Origin: Yamadazyma tenuis
Taxonomy: Eukaryota; Ascomycota; Pichiomycetes; Serinales; Debaryomycetaceae
Reading direction: 5' to 3'
DNA: 64,000 nucleotides
NCBI RefSeq assembly: GCF_029203305.1
Contig: NC_089463.1
Span: 699,001 to 763,000, forward strand
Position numbers and translations under genes: made by a program
The notes under the pieces: model-generated
Seen by the model: only the letters and a program-made list of their open reading frames with translations
The model's database searches: none
Told to the model about the DNA's origin: nothing
Part shown: positions 17,744 through 26,520 of the stretch, in pieces
Numbering within the stretch: position 1 is the first letter of the stretch
Layout of the letters: the number at the start of each line of letters is the position of its first letter

Positions 17744-18442
17744 TTACTGGTACTGCTGCTGGTTAGGAATATTACCATTTTGCATGTTAAAGTACTGTTG
17801 GTATACGTTGGGGTCGTTGTACCCTTGGGGAGGCATAGGCATCTGGGGATGCGACTGAGGGTATGGCATTCCAGGAGGTAAATGGGCTCCAGGAGGCAAC
17901 TGGTTGGCAGCAACACCGGGCTGGATTTGCTGGTGGTGGAGAGGGTGAGTAGGCACCTGCTGGGGTTGAGCCGATGGCTGGTGCTGCTGCTGAGCAGGTT
18001 CTGGAGAATCAGGCGAGTTTCCTTCACTTTGGTTGTCCTGGTCGTCACCCAATCCTTCCTCGGGAGCATTCAAACACGCCTGGATCAAGTTCTTACCCTC
18101 ACTCTTGGTGACCAAAGGTTGCAACTTGGGAGTGGTAAAAGTGTACACTAACCCGGTCTCAGACACCACCAACAACAAAACCTGGGTTCCGGTCAACACA
18201 GACAACTCGTATGCCTTCTTCATGATCCCGGCCTTTCTCTTGGAGAAGGTAATGTGTCTTCTGGACTTGTCCTGGATGAACTTGATTTCGATTTTTCTTC
18301 TTTCCTTCTGCTGTTTACCACCTCCGGTTTGTTCGTCATCATCATCATCATCTGGAGGCTGGTTGCTCGTGGAGGTGCTAAAGGTATTGTTACCTGGCAA
18401 CTCATCTGGCGTTTCCAATTTTGGTTCTGTAACTTCGCTCAT
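17744..18442 (-). CDS. MCM1: MADS-box transcription factor Mcm1, copy 2
   Basis: This 232-residue paralogue has the same plan as copy 1: acidic N-terminus with a run of Asp (PDDDDDDEQTGGGK), MADS domain and Gln/Pro-rich tail. The MADS basic region reads KSRRHITFSKRKAGIMKK, with Ser for Thr and Lys for Arg against copy 1. The KRK form matches S. cerevisiae Mcm1. From the middle of the MADS domain to the stop the two genes are nearly identical in DNA, apart from two missing 18-bp tail units. Upstream, the N-terminus is diverged but alignable. A 5' UTR intron and two CArG boxes are kept. It looks intact. Confidence 0.94.
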   Translation of the reverse strand: MSEVTEPKLETPDELPGNNTFSTSTSNQPPDDDDDDEQTGGGKQQKERRKIEIKFIQDKSRRHITFSKRKAGIMKKAYELSVLTGTQVLLLVVSETGLVYTFTTPKLQPLVTKSEGKNLIQACLNAPEEGLGDDQDNQSEGNSPDSPEPAQQQHQPSAQPQQVPTHPLHHQQIQPGVAANQLPPGAHLPPGMPYPQSHPQMPMPPQGYNDPNVYQQYFNMQNGNIPNQQQYQ

Positions 18443-18598
18443 CTAAAGGAATTGTTAGTAAATGCAACAGGCTCAAATCACCACGGTCAAGTTCCCACTC
18501 CATCGGAGTCATTTTGGCTCCATAAAGACACTACTGATGGCAGTGGCAATGTCCAGAGCAAATTGGTGGTGGTACTAATGCGTATTCAAACTGCTTAC
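18443..18598 (-). other. 5' UTR intron of MCM1 copy 2 (156 nt)
   Basis: The donor is CAG|GTAAGC (18598-18593), the branch site TACTAAC (18460-18454), and the acceptor TTTAG abuts the ATG. It is the counterpart of the 195-nt intron of copy 1. Confidence 0.82.
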
Positions 18599-18741
18599 CT
18601 GTCAACAACAACCGAAAAAAAGGGGGTCCACGAAACACCACCACCGCCACCGGTGCCAATACTTGTTTGATACCAGTGTTATGGAGGATATGGCATGGAG
18701 TGATACTCCAAATAGGTTATGTGCAACCATGTTGCTCTCGG

Positions 18742-18751
18742 CCATATTAGG
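18742..18751. promoter_or_regulatory. CArG box CCATATTAGG upstream of MCM1 copy 2
   Basis: Perfect MADS-box site, conserved in sequence and place with 16683-16692. Confidence 0.7.
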
Positions 18752-18770
18752 AAATTGAATAGATAGTCAA

Positions 18771-18780
18771 CCAAATTAGG
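18771..18780. promoter_or_regulatory. CArG box CCAAATTAGG upstream of MCM1 copy 2
   Basis: Perfect MADS-box site, conserved with 16709-16718. Flanking bases diverge more than the box itself. Confidence 0.7.
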
Positions 18781-19124
18781 TAACCTCGAATTCTTATATG
18801 AGAAAACTAGACCATGGAAGAACCTGGGGATAGAGGCCTCCAATTGGCGTGCAAGTAGCAACGGGAGAAAGGCGGTGGCGGTGTGAGACGGTAGGTGGGG
18901 GGCATTTTGATGATTGGAAGGGGAAGGTGGTGGTTATTAATGATATATATTTACATACCTCTGCTTGTTAAGTATGGAAAAAAAACAACAGTCATTTTGA
19001 CCAAAGAGGAATCACCCATGATTTTGAGGATCTGGTAGTTGACGTGCGCCAACCATATGGTACACGCACGCCCACAACACTACCACCCTACGAGCGCGCC
19101 TGGCGGTGGCCGCGGCCATCGTCG

Positions 19125-20357
19125 CTAAGCCAGTAGTGGAGAGGCCGGGGCGGGTGTCTGCATGGATTCTGGGGGTTGACTACCGTTTCCGGTAACAACA
19201 CCGTCCTCACTCGTAGTTACCACCTCATCAACTTCCTCTTCCTCTTCAATTTCAGGGTTGGCATCCACCTCAAACCCGAGCCATTGGCGAAGAAGCCCGT
19301 TGATCGTGGCCGTGAGCTTTGGCTCCACATCTTTTCGGTTTGTCAAAATGAGCACTTTGAGAAGAGTTGATTTGGAAATCACCAGCTTGGGTACTGAAAT
19401 ACTCAGTAGTTGGTCAAGAAGAGTGATTAACTCATCAATTCCTGTTGGCTCGGGTTCCAAGTCCATGAGCTTTCGAATGAGTTGGTTGGCCACCCCGTCA
19501 AACTTTTGGGTCGACGATGCCAATCGCTTGGCTAAGGTGTCGGCCTTTGGGAACTTTTGGTTCAAGGCCAATTGGTCCTTGATATTTTCGTATATGAAGT
19601 TGCCCTGCTTATAATTTTCGTTGATATCCTCGTCAATGCCCCAGTCGGGGTCGTTGTCCACGGGTTCGGCCTTGGGCGGTTTCTTGGCCTTTGGCTTGGG
19701 TTTGGCGGGTTTCAGCTTGGTGATAGGCTTCTTCTTGACAGGTTTTTTGGCTGGCTTCAGCTTCTTTTTTTGCGGAAAGTAGTCATCCTCCTCCTCCTCC
19801 TCCTCCTCTTCATTGTCATTGTCTTCCACGTCTTCGTCTTCATCTTCGTCTTCTTCAGCTGGTTTGAGTTCGGGTTCAGGTGTGGGTGGAGGTTTACCAC
19901 TGGATCCGTATTTGACAAATAACTCCATATCCAACGGATTCTGGGCCAACGTGTAGGCACTTTCAAGGAGGTTGTCTCTCCTTCTTTTGGCCTTGGCAAA
20001 GAAGTCTTCAATCATCAGCTCGGTCAACGGCCTAATATCAGACGACTTGATCCAGATGTAGGTATCGTCACTAAAGAAGCGCACAGGTAAAATCAACACC
20101 GGTCCCTGGTTTTTCCGCTTGGGCGGAAGCTTGACGGTCTTGGGTCTCCTGGCCAAGATATGATCCGGGAGTATCATTTCATCTAGAACCATTGCCGGCC
20201 ATGGGGGATACCCTTTGACTTTTGCAAGCACGATGGAGGTGGGACTAAACGCATCAGACGGCGGATTGGGGTGGTTTTTTTCGACGACGTTGTCGTTATC
20301 TGGAGCGGGAGAAGCCTCAGGAGGCGACCTGGGAACCTGGTCTTCGGATTGGGACAT
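19125..20357 (-). CDS. IOC4: PWWP-domain chromatin protein, Ioc4-like
   Basis: The 410-residue protein has a PWWP domain near residues 40-125: IVLAKVKGYPPWPAMVLDEM, then PVLILPVRFFSDDTYIWI and the following helix region with FFAKAKRRRDNLLESAY. A strongly acidic stretch (about 165-190) is followed by Lys/Pro-rich repeats (KLKPAKKPVKKKP) and a helical C-terminal half (LAKRLASSTQKFDGVANQLI). This fits Ioc4, the subunit of the ISW1b remodeler that reads H3K36 methylation. Orthology rests on the domain plan, since other PWWP proteins exist. The start codon lies 1 nt after the stop of the WD40 gene on the same strand, so its promoter must be within that gene. Confidence 0.78.
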   Translation of the reverse strand: MSQSEDQVPRSPPEASPAPDNDNVVEKNHPNPPSDAFSPTSIVLAKVKGYPPWPAMVLDEMILPDHILARRPKTVKLPPKRKNQGPVLILPVRFFSDDTYIWIKSSDIRPLTELMIEDFFAKAKRRRDNLLESAYTLAQNPLDMELFVKYGSSGKPPPTPEPELKPAEEDEDEDEDVEDNDNEEEEEEEEDDYFPQKKKLKPAKKPVKKKPITKLKPAKPKPKAKKPPKAEPVDNDPDWGIDEDINENYKQGNFIYENIKDQLALNQKFPKADTLAKRLASSTQKFDGVANQLIRKLMDLEPEPTGIDELITLLDQLLSISVPKLVISKSTLLKVLILTNRKDVEPKLTATINGLLRQWLGFEVDANPEIEEEEEVDEVVTTSEDGVVTGNGSQPPESMQTPAPASPLLA

Positions 20358-20358
20358 G

Positions 20359-21285
20359 TTAGAGTGGATGTTGATGAAAATTCAGGTCGCGGTCGCGTTG
20401 GAGCCGCGACAAGTCGGGGCGGCGCGGGAACCGATGGAGCCAGCCCTCGCTGAACCCCACCACAAACTCTCCCACAAATGCCACACAGTTAACCACCCCT
20501 GTCCCCACCACAATCGCGGGACTTGTAAGAATCATGTTTGTGGTTGGCTCCCACGAAAACCGTAATATTGTCCCTGTCTCGGTCCCACAGACAATGTCCT
20601 GCTGGTCCCAGGCACATTTGATGTGATACTGCAATTTGCCGGTGGCACGGCCCGGACGACCGTACAGATTCAACACGGTGGCGGTGGCGGGGTTCACTAT
20701 GCTCACGTGACTGCTCTCATGGAGCCCGACCATGAGGCTGGTGCTGGGGATGTGAAAGTCGAGGAGCGGGTCCTTGAATTTCAACGTTTGTAGGTCATCT
20801 TGACGGAGGTCTATCGATACCACGGTGCCATCAGCACTGCCGCAGAACACGGTATCATCACAGCAGCGTAGAGTGGTGATATTGTCGGGGCATGTTTGTA
20901 CCTTATAAACTCTGCTTATATTGGGTGTTCTCACATCGTACAAATTGAGGTACCGGTTGGTGCCAGCAGCTGCCACCAAGTTCTGGTTGATAAATCGCAC
21001 CGAAACCATGCTATCATTGACATCATCGTTGCGGATGCGGGTGGATTTCACGACTTTGGCGGTGTCAAAGTCCCATAAACTGATGATGTTGGCGTTGGCA
21101 CTCACCAAGCCATCGCCGAATAAGTCGACACTGGAGGTGGGCAGGTGGTGGACCTGGGGGAACTGGGACACAAAGCCGTCCACGACGTTGACAAGGGAGA
21201 GATGTGAGCCAGCAGCGAGGATGTAGGGCGACGCTGGCACCGGTACGGTGTCGTGTACGGTAGTTCCTACGGCGATGGGGAGCAT
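20359..21285 (-). CDS. WD40-repeat protein of unknown function
   Basis: The first ATG (21285) gives 308 residues; the frame is open four codons further but only with TTG. Degenerate WD repeats run through the whole protein: NIISLWDFDTAKVV, AGTNRYLNLYDVRTP, FCGSADGTVVSIDLRQD, VCGTETGTILRFSWEP and VVGFSEGWLHRFPRR, each about 40 residues apart, enough for a seven-blade propeller. I do not recognise a named orthologue. The last 20 residues are Arg/Asp-rich and unlike a blade. The stop is 1 nt from the IOC4-like start. It could be an adaptor in any of several complexes. Confidence 0.8.
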   Translation of the reverse strand: MLPIAVGTTVHDTVPVPASPYILAAGSHLSLVNVVDGFVSQFPQVHHLPTSSVDLFGDGLVSANANIISLWDFDTAKVVKSTRIRNDDVNDSMVSVRFINQNLVAAAGTNRYLNLYDVRTPNISRVYKVQTCPDNITTLRCCDDTVFCGSADGTVVSIDLRQDDLQTLKFKDPLLDFHIPSTSLMVGLHESSHVSIVNPATATVLNLYGRPGRATGKLQYHIKCAWDQQDIVCGTETGTILRFSWEPTTNMILTSPAIVVGTGVVNCVAFVGEFVVGFSEGWLHRFPRRPDLSRLQRDRDLNFHQHPL

Positions 21286-21448
21286 TGTTGACTGCAAAAA
21301 GCGCGATTACAAAAATACAAGTTGGTAGCACAAGAGCACAAACAGTATACGTGGGATTATCACAGAACCTATAAAGCCAACCTCATAGGCGAGTACAGAT
21401 TGGCGTCAGTCGCCCTAAATATTGTAAAACGTTCCAGCACAACGGTGC

Positions 21449-23119
21449 TTATACTCCAACTTCTTCCTTAGCATCCTCCTTAACATCCTCCTTAACATTT
21501 TCTTCATCAGCGTACCCACCTTTTTTAGAACTTTTTGCCTTCTTCGAGAGCCTCACACTCTCCTTCACAGCATTTGACGTATCGAAAACATGCTCGATTT
21601 CCTCTAATGTCAAGTTACTGGTCTCCACAAACAAAAAGTACACCACCACCAACTGGAAAGTATCCCAAAACACATAGAACACGTAGTACCAGTATGTGAT
21701 ATTCTGCATCGCCAATGGCGCTGTATACAAGTTCAAGGTGGAAGCAGCATTAGAGATGAACATGTACATCGCCATCCCCCGAGCCCTCATGTCATTGGAA
21801 AGAATCTCCGATGGGTAAGTGGGCTGTAATGGTGTCATTGCAAACGAGAAGAACACCGCCTGGAAAATGTAGATAAAGGCGATTCCAGCCGCCGCCGCCT
21901 GCTTATTATCGTTATCATCATCAAACTTCTTGGTAGACACCGCCAAGGCGATGAAGGAAATAATAAACCCGGTGTTGGCATAGAGCAAGGCCGGCCGTCT
22001 TCCGATCCTTTCCATGGCAAAGGCCCCAGCACTTGCAAACAAGAAACATATGATCGAGTTGACGGCCGTCAAAAGAAGACGAGTGGTGGCATTTTTGATT
22101 CCAAGATTCAAGAATAACGTCGTCATATAATAGGAAATGACTTGGTTTCCACTGAACTGGTTGAACCAAGACCACACCACCACCAATAACGAGCGGTGGC
22201 GTCTCAGGCGAGTCCTCAAGAACCCACTGAAGTCAAAGTAGTCCCGAGGTTTGAGCAAGCCCAGGACTTCGAACGACTGGGCGATTTGGTTGAGCTCGGC
22301 CAACACGATCGGGTGGTTGGGGTCACCGCCCGCGTGGTATTTGATGAGAAACTGGCGACAATCGTCGATACGGTTCTTCGAGTAGAGGTACCGTGGGCTT
22401 TCAGGGTACATCCACACAAACAAAAGGCAGATACCTGGACACAAGAGTTGCAACCACAAGGGGATTTTGAACTGTTTTTCGTCGTCATAAGCAATCAGCG
22501 TACCGTAACTAGCCCACGTACACACGATAGAACCCACATAGTAGAAGGTGTTGAAGAAAAGCCCCATTGATTTCCGGTTGGGAGGAAGGGTTTCCATAAG
22601 AAGCATGGGTGCGGCCAGACTGGCGATATTAGCCCCAAAACTCAAGAGAAACCGGGCAAAAATCAAGAGGTTCAACGTTTTGACGGTAGCCGACACAATG
22701 GCCCCCACACAAAGAATCAGAAGGCCAATAATGATGGTTTTGACTCTTCCAATTCCGTCACAGAGAAGTGGAATGAACGGTGTCAGCGCCATGGCTGCAA
22801 TAGGGTAGATGGCGAAAAACAACCCAGTTGAGGCAGGCGAGTTGTGCAAGTTGAAATAGTCAAGAAACAGCGGCAAAGTGGAGATGGAAGTGGCAAGACT
22901 TCCATCGTATCCATTCATGGTAGGACACAAATAGAGGCACACACACAAGACGTAAAGCTTGATGCGAGTCTTGGAAAACTCAGAAACTGGGTGTCTGGCA
23001 AGTAACTTTTGAAGCGATGCGTCGGGGTTGTTGAGGTCAGCAGTAGCCTCCACCTCTTTTCTAAGATCAGCTAATTCATCGTGAGAGACTTCGGGTTTGA
23101 TAGACTCGACGTCAGACAT
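21449..23119 (-). CDS. MFS sugar transporter (lactose-permease/hexose-transporter type)
   Basis: This 556-residue protein has about 12 membrane segments and sugar-porter motifs: MNGYDGSLATSI in the first segment, GIGRVKTIIIG after the second, PESPRYLYSKNR at the start of the central loop (near residue 240), QFSGNQVISYYMTTLFLNLG in segment 7 and ERIGRRPALL. The pattern with NGYDGSL is that of the Lac12-like group common in ascomycetes. The substrate cannot be told. The C-terminal cytoplasmic tail is charged with short repeats (VKEDVKEDAKEEVGV), possibly for regulation by ubiquitin. Its upstream region is long, as for regulated transporters. Confidence 0.88.
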   Translation of the reverse strand: MSDVESIKPEVSHDELADLRKEVEATADLNNPDASLQKLLARHPVSEFSKTRIKLYVLCVCLYLCPTMNGYDGSLATSISTLPLFLDYFNLHNSPASTGLFFAIYPIAAMALTPFIPLLCDGIGRVKTIIIGLLILCVGAIVSATVKTLNLLIFARFLLSFGANIASLAAPMLLMETLPPNRKSMGLFFNTFYYVGSIVCTWASYGTLIAYDDEKQFKIPLWLQLLCPGICLLFVWMYPESPRYLYSKNRIDDCRQFLIKYHAGGDPNHPIVLAELNQIAQSFEVLGLLKPRDYFDFSGFLRTRLRRHRSLLVVVWSWFNQFSGNQVISYYMTTLFLNLGIKNATTRLLLTAVNSIICFLFASAGAFAMERIGRRPALLYANTGFIISFIALAVSTKKFDDDNDNKQAAAAGIAFIYIFQAVFFSFAMTPLQPTYPSEILSNDMRARGMAMYMFISNAASTLNLYTAPLAMQNITYWYYVFYVFWDTFQLVVVYFLFVETSNLTLEEIEHVFDTSNAVKESVRLSKKAKSSKKGGYADEENVKEDVKEDAKEEVGV

Positions 23120-24000
23120 TTTGATAAGGTTTTGATTGCACTAGAGGACAGTATTTATAGAAAACGGGAGTGTGGGGACGACGGAGCAATACCACCAAAT
23201 AGGATGTGGGGTGCATGCATGACTAGGGGTCGGTTAATGGCAGTAATGGCAGTAATGGCAGTAATGGCCGGGGTTATACACGCAGGGCTCGTTTCAAGGG
23301 CGCCAAGAAGAGGGGTTGAGAGCTTTGGCGCACGTTGCGTGAGGCTTTCACACTTACGAGAATGTCAGGTGTCTCGAGAACGATGCATGATTTGGCAGAT
23401 TCGAACAAAATCTTACGAGATTACAGTACAGTACGACGGAGAGTCGGTGGAAGAGACAGGAAAAGGTAGTAGAATGTCCACCAGGAAAGAAAAGCACAAT
23501 GATACATTGAAATACTGTAGGATAGTAAAGCGGATGATGCAGAAGGGTACGGTGGAACAGTGCTGCAGATACGGTATACTAGAACAGAAAAGGAGACAGA
23601 ACCGTAGACATAAGAGGAGAGAAAATACCACTTTTGGAATTGCCCACACGGTTTCATCTAACATTCAAGTCACTAAACCCACTAAATAAAACCGATCAGG
23701 CATACTGATCATCTCCGCAGATTTGACTAGAAAATATTTCTCACGAGAGGAAATTCCAATAGCTAATTACAACCGGTAAAGGATCGGCACATGATAACTG
23801 GCAATAACGTGTGAGGAATTTGGCAGATCTCAACGGAGGTTTCATCGTTACCATGGAAACAAAATGGGGAATTGGGGTTATACGAGTTGCCGCCTAAGAA
23901 AGAGTTGGTTGAGGGAGTCTAGATTCATAAAGCAGCAAACTACGAAGAGGGTGATATTTTTGTGGGTGTTGATTGCAGCTTTGGGGTATTGTATTAGTGG
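23120..24000. other. Upstream region of the sugar transporter
   Basis: No supported gene. A 9-bp unit AATGGCAGT is repeated three times at 23236-23262. One long open frame across 23081-23689 has biased, motif-free content and overlaps the start of the transporter, so I do not call it. Confidence 0.5.
23236..23268. repeat. 9-bp tandem repeat (AATGGCAGT)3
   Basis: Three exact units followed by a partial one, about 120 bp upstream of the sugar-transporter start. Confidence 0.8.
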
Positions 24001-24009
24001 ATATTTGTC

Positions 24010-24980
24010 TTCTTTGCAACTTTGGGTATTCTTCTATTAAACATTCTGTTTTACTCTATCTGCTAGTCTTTCTGTTAAAAGGTCATCTCTCTTTGAATAT
24101 TCTGATGTCACATTTCTGTCAGAAGGTCATCTCTCTTCGAATATTCTGATGTCACATTTCTGTCAGAAGGTTATCTCTCTTCGAATATTCTGCGGTTATC
24201 TTTCTGTTAACTCCTATGCCTTTGGATACTCAGATAGTGAACTTTATATTGCGAGTTCTTCTCCGGTGGGAGTACGGATCAGACTTCTGCTAAGACCGTT
24301 TCTGTTAAAAGTTTATCCCTCTTTGAAAATTCTGCTTTCAACGTTTCTGTTAACTCCTATACCTCTTTGGAAATTCTGCTAGTCGATGTTTCCGGTTTTC
24401 CTTCTTCGAATATTTTGATAGTCACCGCTTCTCTGTAAAAGCCTGTTCATTTAAGATATTCAGCTAGTCAACGTTGTGTTAAAAACTTTTCCCTCTGTAA
24501 TATTCTGCCAACCTCTGCTCAATGTTGAACCTTCTTCGTTCAGTGTATGAATCAGACTTCTGCTGGTATTGTTTCTACTTAAAGCTTATATCTTTTAGAT
24601 ATTCTGCTGTCAATGTTCATTTTAAAGGTTATCCCTTTGAATATTATGCTAGTCAACGTTGTGTTAAAAACTCTACCTTTGGATATTATGCTAGTCAGCG
24701 TTCTGTTCCTAGCTTATCCTTCTTCATTGGGCGTATCAGTATCAGCTGGTATTGTTTCTGCTTAAAGCTTATATCTTTTAGATATTCTGCTGTCAATGTT
24801 CATTTTAAAGGTTATCCCTTTGAATATTATGCTAGTCAACGTTGTGTTAAAAACTCTACCTTTGGATATTATGCTAGTCAGCGTTCTGTTCCTAGCTTAT
24901 CCTTCTTCATTGGGCATATCAGTATTAGCTGGTAACACTTCTCTTTCAAAAGCCTATTTCTTCCGACACTCTTGTCAACG
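24010..24980. repeat. Degenerate minisatellite array with a 183-bp higher-order duplication
   Basis: The block is built of imperfect units of roughly 45-50 bp with a shared core such as ATATTCTGCTAGTCAACGTT followed by TTCTGTTAAAAGGTTATCCC. Within it a 183-bp segment starting at 24562 repeats at 24745 with a few changes and begins a third time at 24928. As 183 is a multiple of three, one frame (24522-24935) stays open across it, but it has no start context or motif that argues for a protein. It lies in the middle of the 3.4-kb gene-poor stretch. Confidence 0.8.
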
Positions 24981-25688
24981 TTTCTAAGCTCCCTCTTCCA
25001 TTTCACTTGATGCTTAAAATGTCTAAAGGGATAATTCCGGGGGGAAAAGGAGGCAGTACAGCCCCCTCTCCTCAACCTCAATTATCGTTTCATACTAACA
25101 TTCTTGAATCCTGGCATTATCCATAAGTAATTAAGAGGGGATTTTTTTCCAGTTTGGTCACGTCCATTAGAACATGAAATGACTTGCAATAGTTTTCTGG
25201 TGTCTCCCATTCATATTCCTTCTTTGACTGGCTTGGTGTTCTTACTCCCAAGCGACCAATACCATCAAATCATATAGCCCTAGGTCTGGTTGATTTTCTG
25301 CTGCTGTGGACGGAGCTCTTACCTAATTGGGAGGTCATAAATCGGTAGTAGCACGTTATTTACATGTGGTGAAGGCTTTGACGGCTTACAAAATAAATCG
25401 CCTGAGGGTGAGCCCCTCAAGCTACTTCGACACACCTGCACACATTGCTTGCAAGTGATGTGGAGATTTTTGTTTCAAAATTGACTCACGAGACCCTAAG
25501 TTTCATTTCAGTGCAAAAATATTTTAGTTTTCTGTAGGATGGTAAAACGTGGGCGGCGCGGCTTAATGCCGATGGCTATAGCAAACAATAATTTGATTTT
25601 TGGATATTCATACTGCCGTTGGCTTCATGGGGATTCTTCAGGCACATTGTTCTGGGGTTTGCTAGTATAACTGTCACTTCGGTTTAGG

Positions 25689-25753
25689 CCATCACCAACG
25701 TATTTCACCCTTGGGTGACATATGCTGCCATGGGTGACAAATGTTGGTGATGG
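25689..25753. repeat. Imperfect inverted repeat, 22-bp arms
   Basis: The left arm 25689-25710 starts CCATCACCAAC and ends TTTCACCC. The right arm 25732-25753 starts GGGTGACAA and ends GTTGGTGATGG. The spacer is 21 bp. The outer 11 bp pair perfectly, so a hairpin or a dimeric protein site is possible. Confidence 0.7.
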
Positions 25754-25966
25754 TTCCAGATGCTACAATGTTGTTACTGGAGAACCACAGGTTTCTGGAT
25801 TGCAGTGGCGGTGACAGTAAGAATAGCTCCAGGCTGCAAAACTCCGATTTTCAAACAAAAAGATTCAATGTCTATGGCGACATTTATCCTCGATTGCCAA
25901 TGAACTGTATAAAAGTCGAGACATTTTAAATGGTGAGGCGTTCCAGTTTCATCCATTCACGCCCCT

Positions 25967-26021
25967 ACCACATACCACATACCACATACCACATACCACA
26001 TACCACATACCACATACCACC
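25967..26021. repeat. 7-bp microsatellite (TACCACA)n
   Basis: About eight nearly perfect copies of the heptamer lie head to tail. Confidence 0.9.
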
Positions 26022-26452
26022 TATAAGTTCTGACCCATACACATATCACCCACTACCTATCCATACACCTACCATATACCACACACTACCCACCACCGAT
26101 ATGCCTCTCAACCGCCTCAAAAAGAACATCCCATCGAATCATTCAAAAGCATGTCGGCTTAAAATGTGGCCGGTGTTGCAACAAATTGAGTCTCACCACC
26201 AAAACTGACCACTTCTGTCACCGCCTCGCCACCCACTTGCCACCTCCGCCTATCTGTCACTTATTTCCCATCGATCTGCCACTTACCACTTTCGAATGAT
26301 CCCCCGCTGATCGCTACCCAGCAATCGCTGTCTCTACTGCCATCACTTGTTGCTACCTCTCCCCATCGCGTCGGGGTGCCGGAACTTCCCCCCAGATGCG
26401 GCTTAAAAAAAGATGGACCGGTAGTGCGCCGGCCATAACTGCACTTCTTGCT

Positions 26453-26460
26453 TATAAATA
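26453..26460 (+). promoter_or_regulatory. TATA box (TATAAATA)
   Basis: TATAAATA lies 60 bp before the ATG at 26521. Confidence 0.55.
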
Positions 26461-26520
26461 CTGAACCCCCAGTCCCTACTAGTTTACTACTATTTATTCA
26501 CCCATTTAAAAGCCATAACT

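Larger units (their letters stand above)
17682..19032. repeat. MCM1 tandem duplication, unit 2
   Basis: Matches unit 1 (15523-16973) from AAGATCTCA to GAGGATCT. It is about 100 bp shorter because of small indels in the leader intron, the promoter and the tail repeats. Confidence 0.9.
24981..26452. other. Gene-poor region
   Basis: No supported coding region. It contains an imperfect inverted repeat (25689-25753) and a 7-bp microsatellite (25967-26021). I see no LTR or tRNA. Confidence 0.5.

Noticed and set aside
23081..23689. 202-codon plus-strand open frame
   Set aside because: It overlaps the start of the sugar transporter, contains a simple repeat and shows no motif or normal codon use.
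24522..24935. 137-codon open frame in the minisatellite
   Set aside because: It stays open because the 183-bp unit is a multiple of three. Its composition is that of the repeat and there is no promoter or start context.
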